DNA of 64,000 nucleotides from contig CM069435.1 in the NCBI GenBank assembly GCA_035610365.1, forward strand, positions 90,305,389-90,369,388, written 5' to 3'. The DNA is from Aquatica leii (lineage: Eukaryota; Arthropoda; Insecta; Coleoptera; Lampyridae). Below, one piece after another: positions 63,692-64,000 of this stretch. The notes beneath the pieces are model-generated. The model was given only the letters and a program-made list of their open reading frames with translations, was not told where the DNA came from and made no database searches. Position 1 is the first letter of the stretch; each line of letters opens with the position of its first letter. A program made the translations under genes and the position numbers.

Positions 63692-64000
63692 TACGCGTGA
63701 AAAAAATAATAATAAGTAAATAGTGCTATTGCAATTGCAGGTATGAATTCATTCTATACATTCAAATTCAAAATAATTAAATGTTATTTGTCATGGCAGT
63801 TTAAAAATTAATTTTAAAAGCATTGATACGTTTCCTTTGTTCACTTAAGACAAAGGAATTAGATTGCGCTGTCTTAGTTTTGGTGTTTAATTGTTGTATT
63901 TTTCTTAACCTTTTATAGGACATTTTTGTAATTTATTTAAAAGTAACGTAATTGGTTCTTTTGTATTAAATTTTGATTTAATATGTATTAGAATAATTGA
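63692..64000. other. AT-rich end of window, probably inside the outer gypsy element
   Basis: No gene recognised. By its position between the AAGT duplication and the missing right flank it should belong to the outer element. Confidence 0.4.

Larger units (their letters stand above)
53467..64000 (+). mobile_element. Ty3/gypsy element (tRNA-Lys primer type), internally reduced, interrupted, right end outside the window
   Basis: 5' LTR 53467-54655, primer site 54661-54678, gag 55.09-55.80 kb and an integrase zinc-finger piece at 55.9-56.1 kb, all on plus, followed by a pyrimidine-rich stretch. Most of pol was not seen, and the copy is broken. The empty site in the other IR locus (TAGCAACTGG at 22.31 kb) fixes the left boundary after AGCAA. 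The right flank expected from that site does not appear before the window ends, so the element probably continues past 64000. The younger gypsy element 57598-63687 is nested inside. Confidence 0.7.

Overview
The window is AT-rich eukaryotic DNA from an arthropod, almost certainly an insect. A beetle is my best guess, but only a guess. The evidence is three intact single-exon chemosensory ionotropic receptor (IR) genes, an R1-clade LINE, Penelope-like elements with GIY-YIG domains, BEL/Pao and Ty3/gypsy fossils, and hAT, Tc1 and pogo transposase remnants. No rRNA, tRNA or CRISPR was seen.

Layout. 1-0.67 kb: exons of a minus-strand SAM-like gene running off the left edge, apparently decayed. 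1.3-8 kb: a hAT 3' half with its terminal repeat, then two ~645 bp inverted repeats enclosing a broken Tc1 element. 8-10.7 kb: AT-rich, with one palindromic element. 10.7-12.5 kb: IR gene 1. 12.6-13.1 kb: two unusual repeat patches. 13.9-19.1 kb: BEL and gypsy fossils, a hAT 5' half, and a Penelope-like element with a hammerhead-ribozyme-like motif. 19.45-22.3 kb: IR gene 2. 24.8-36.1 kb: a hAT, a BEL fossil split by an R1-clade LINE between ~300 bp direct repeats, and a second RNase H-bearing LINE. 36.5-44.1 kb: a pogo fragment, then a BEL fossil holding a promoter-bearing insertion and a very young gypsy element (215 bp LTRs). 44.6-47.4 kb: a Penelope remnant, a candidate terminal exon and a non-autonomous DNA element. 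48.1-49.3 kb: BEL integrase fossil. 49.3-53.5 kb: IR gene 3, a segmental duplicate of the IR gene 2 locus. 53.5-64 kb: an old-style gypsy element (1.19 kb 5' LTR, tRNA-Lys type primer site) interrupted by a very young gypsy element (773 bp LTRs, initiator-Met type primer site); the window appears to end inside the outer element.

The clear functional host genes are the three IRs. All have a signal peptide, a divergent ligand-binding region and three membrane helices with a pore loop. Genes 2 and 3 are a recent duplicate pair whose differences pile up in the ligand-binding core and neighbouring membrane region, while the N-terminal ~210 residues are nearly unchanged. The two loci also act as filled and empty sites that date the order of insertions. 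The most unusual non-coding signal is a ~470 bp insertion at 37.9-38.4 kb with exact heat-shock-element palindromes, a TATA box, a TCAGTT initiator and a downstream splice donor, in the arrangement of a heat-shock gene promoter.
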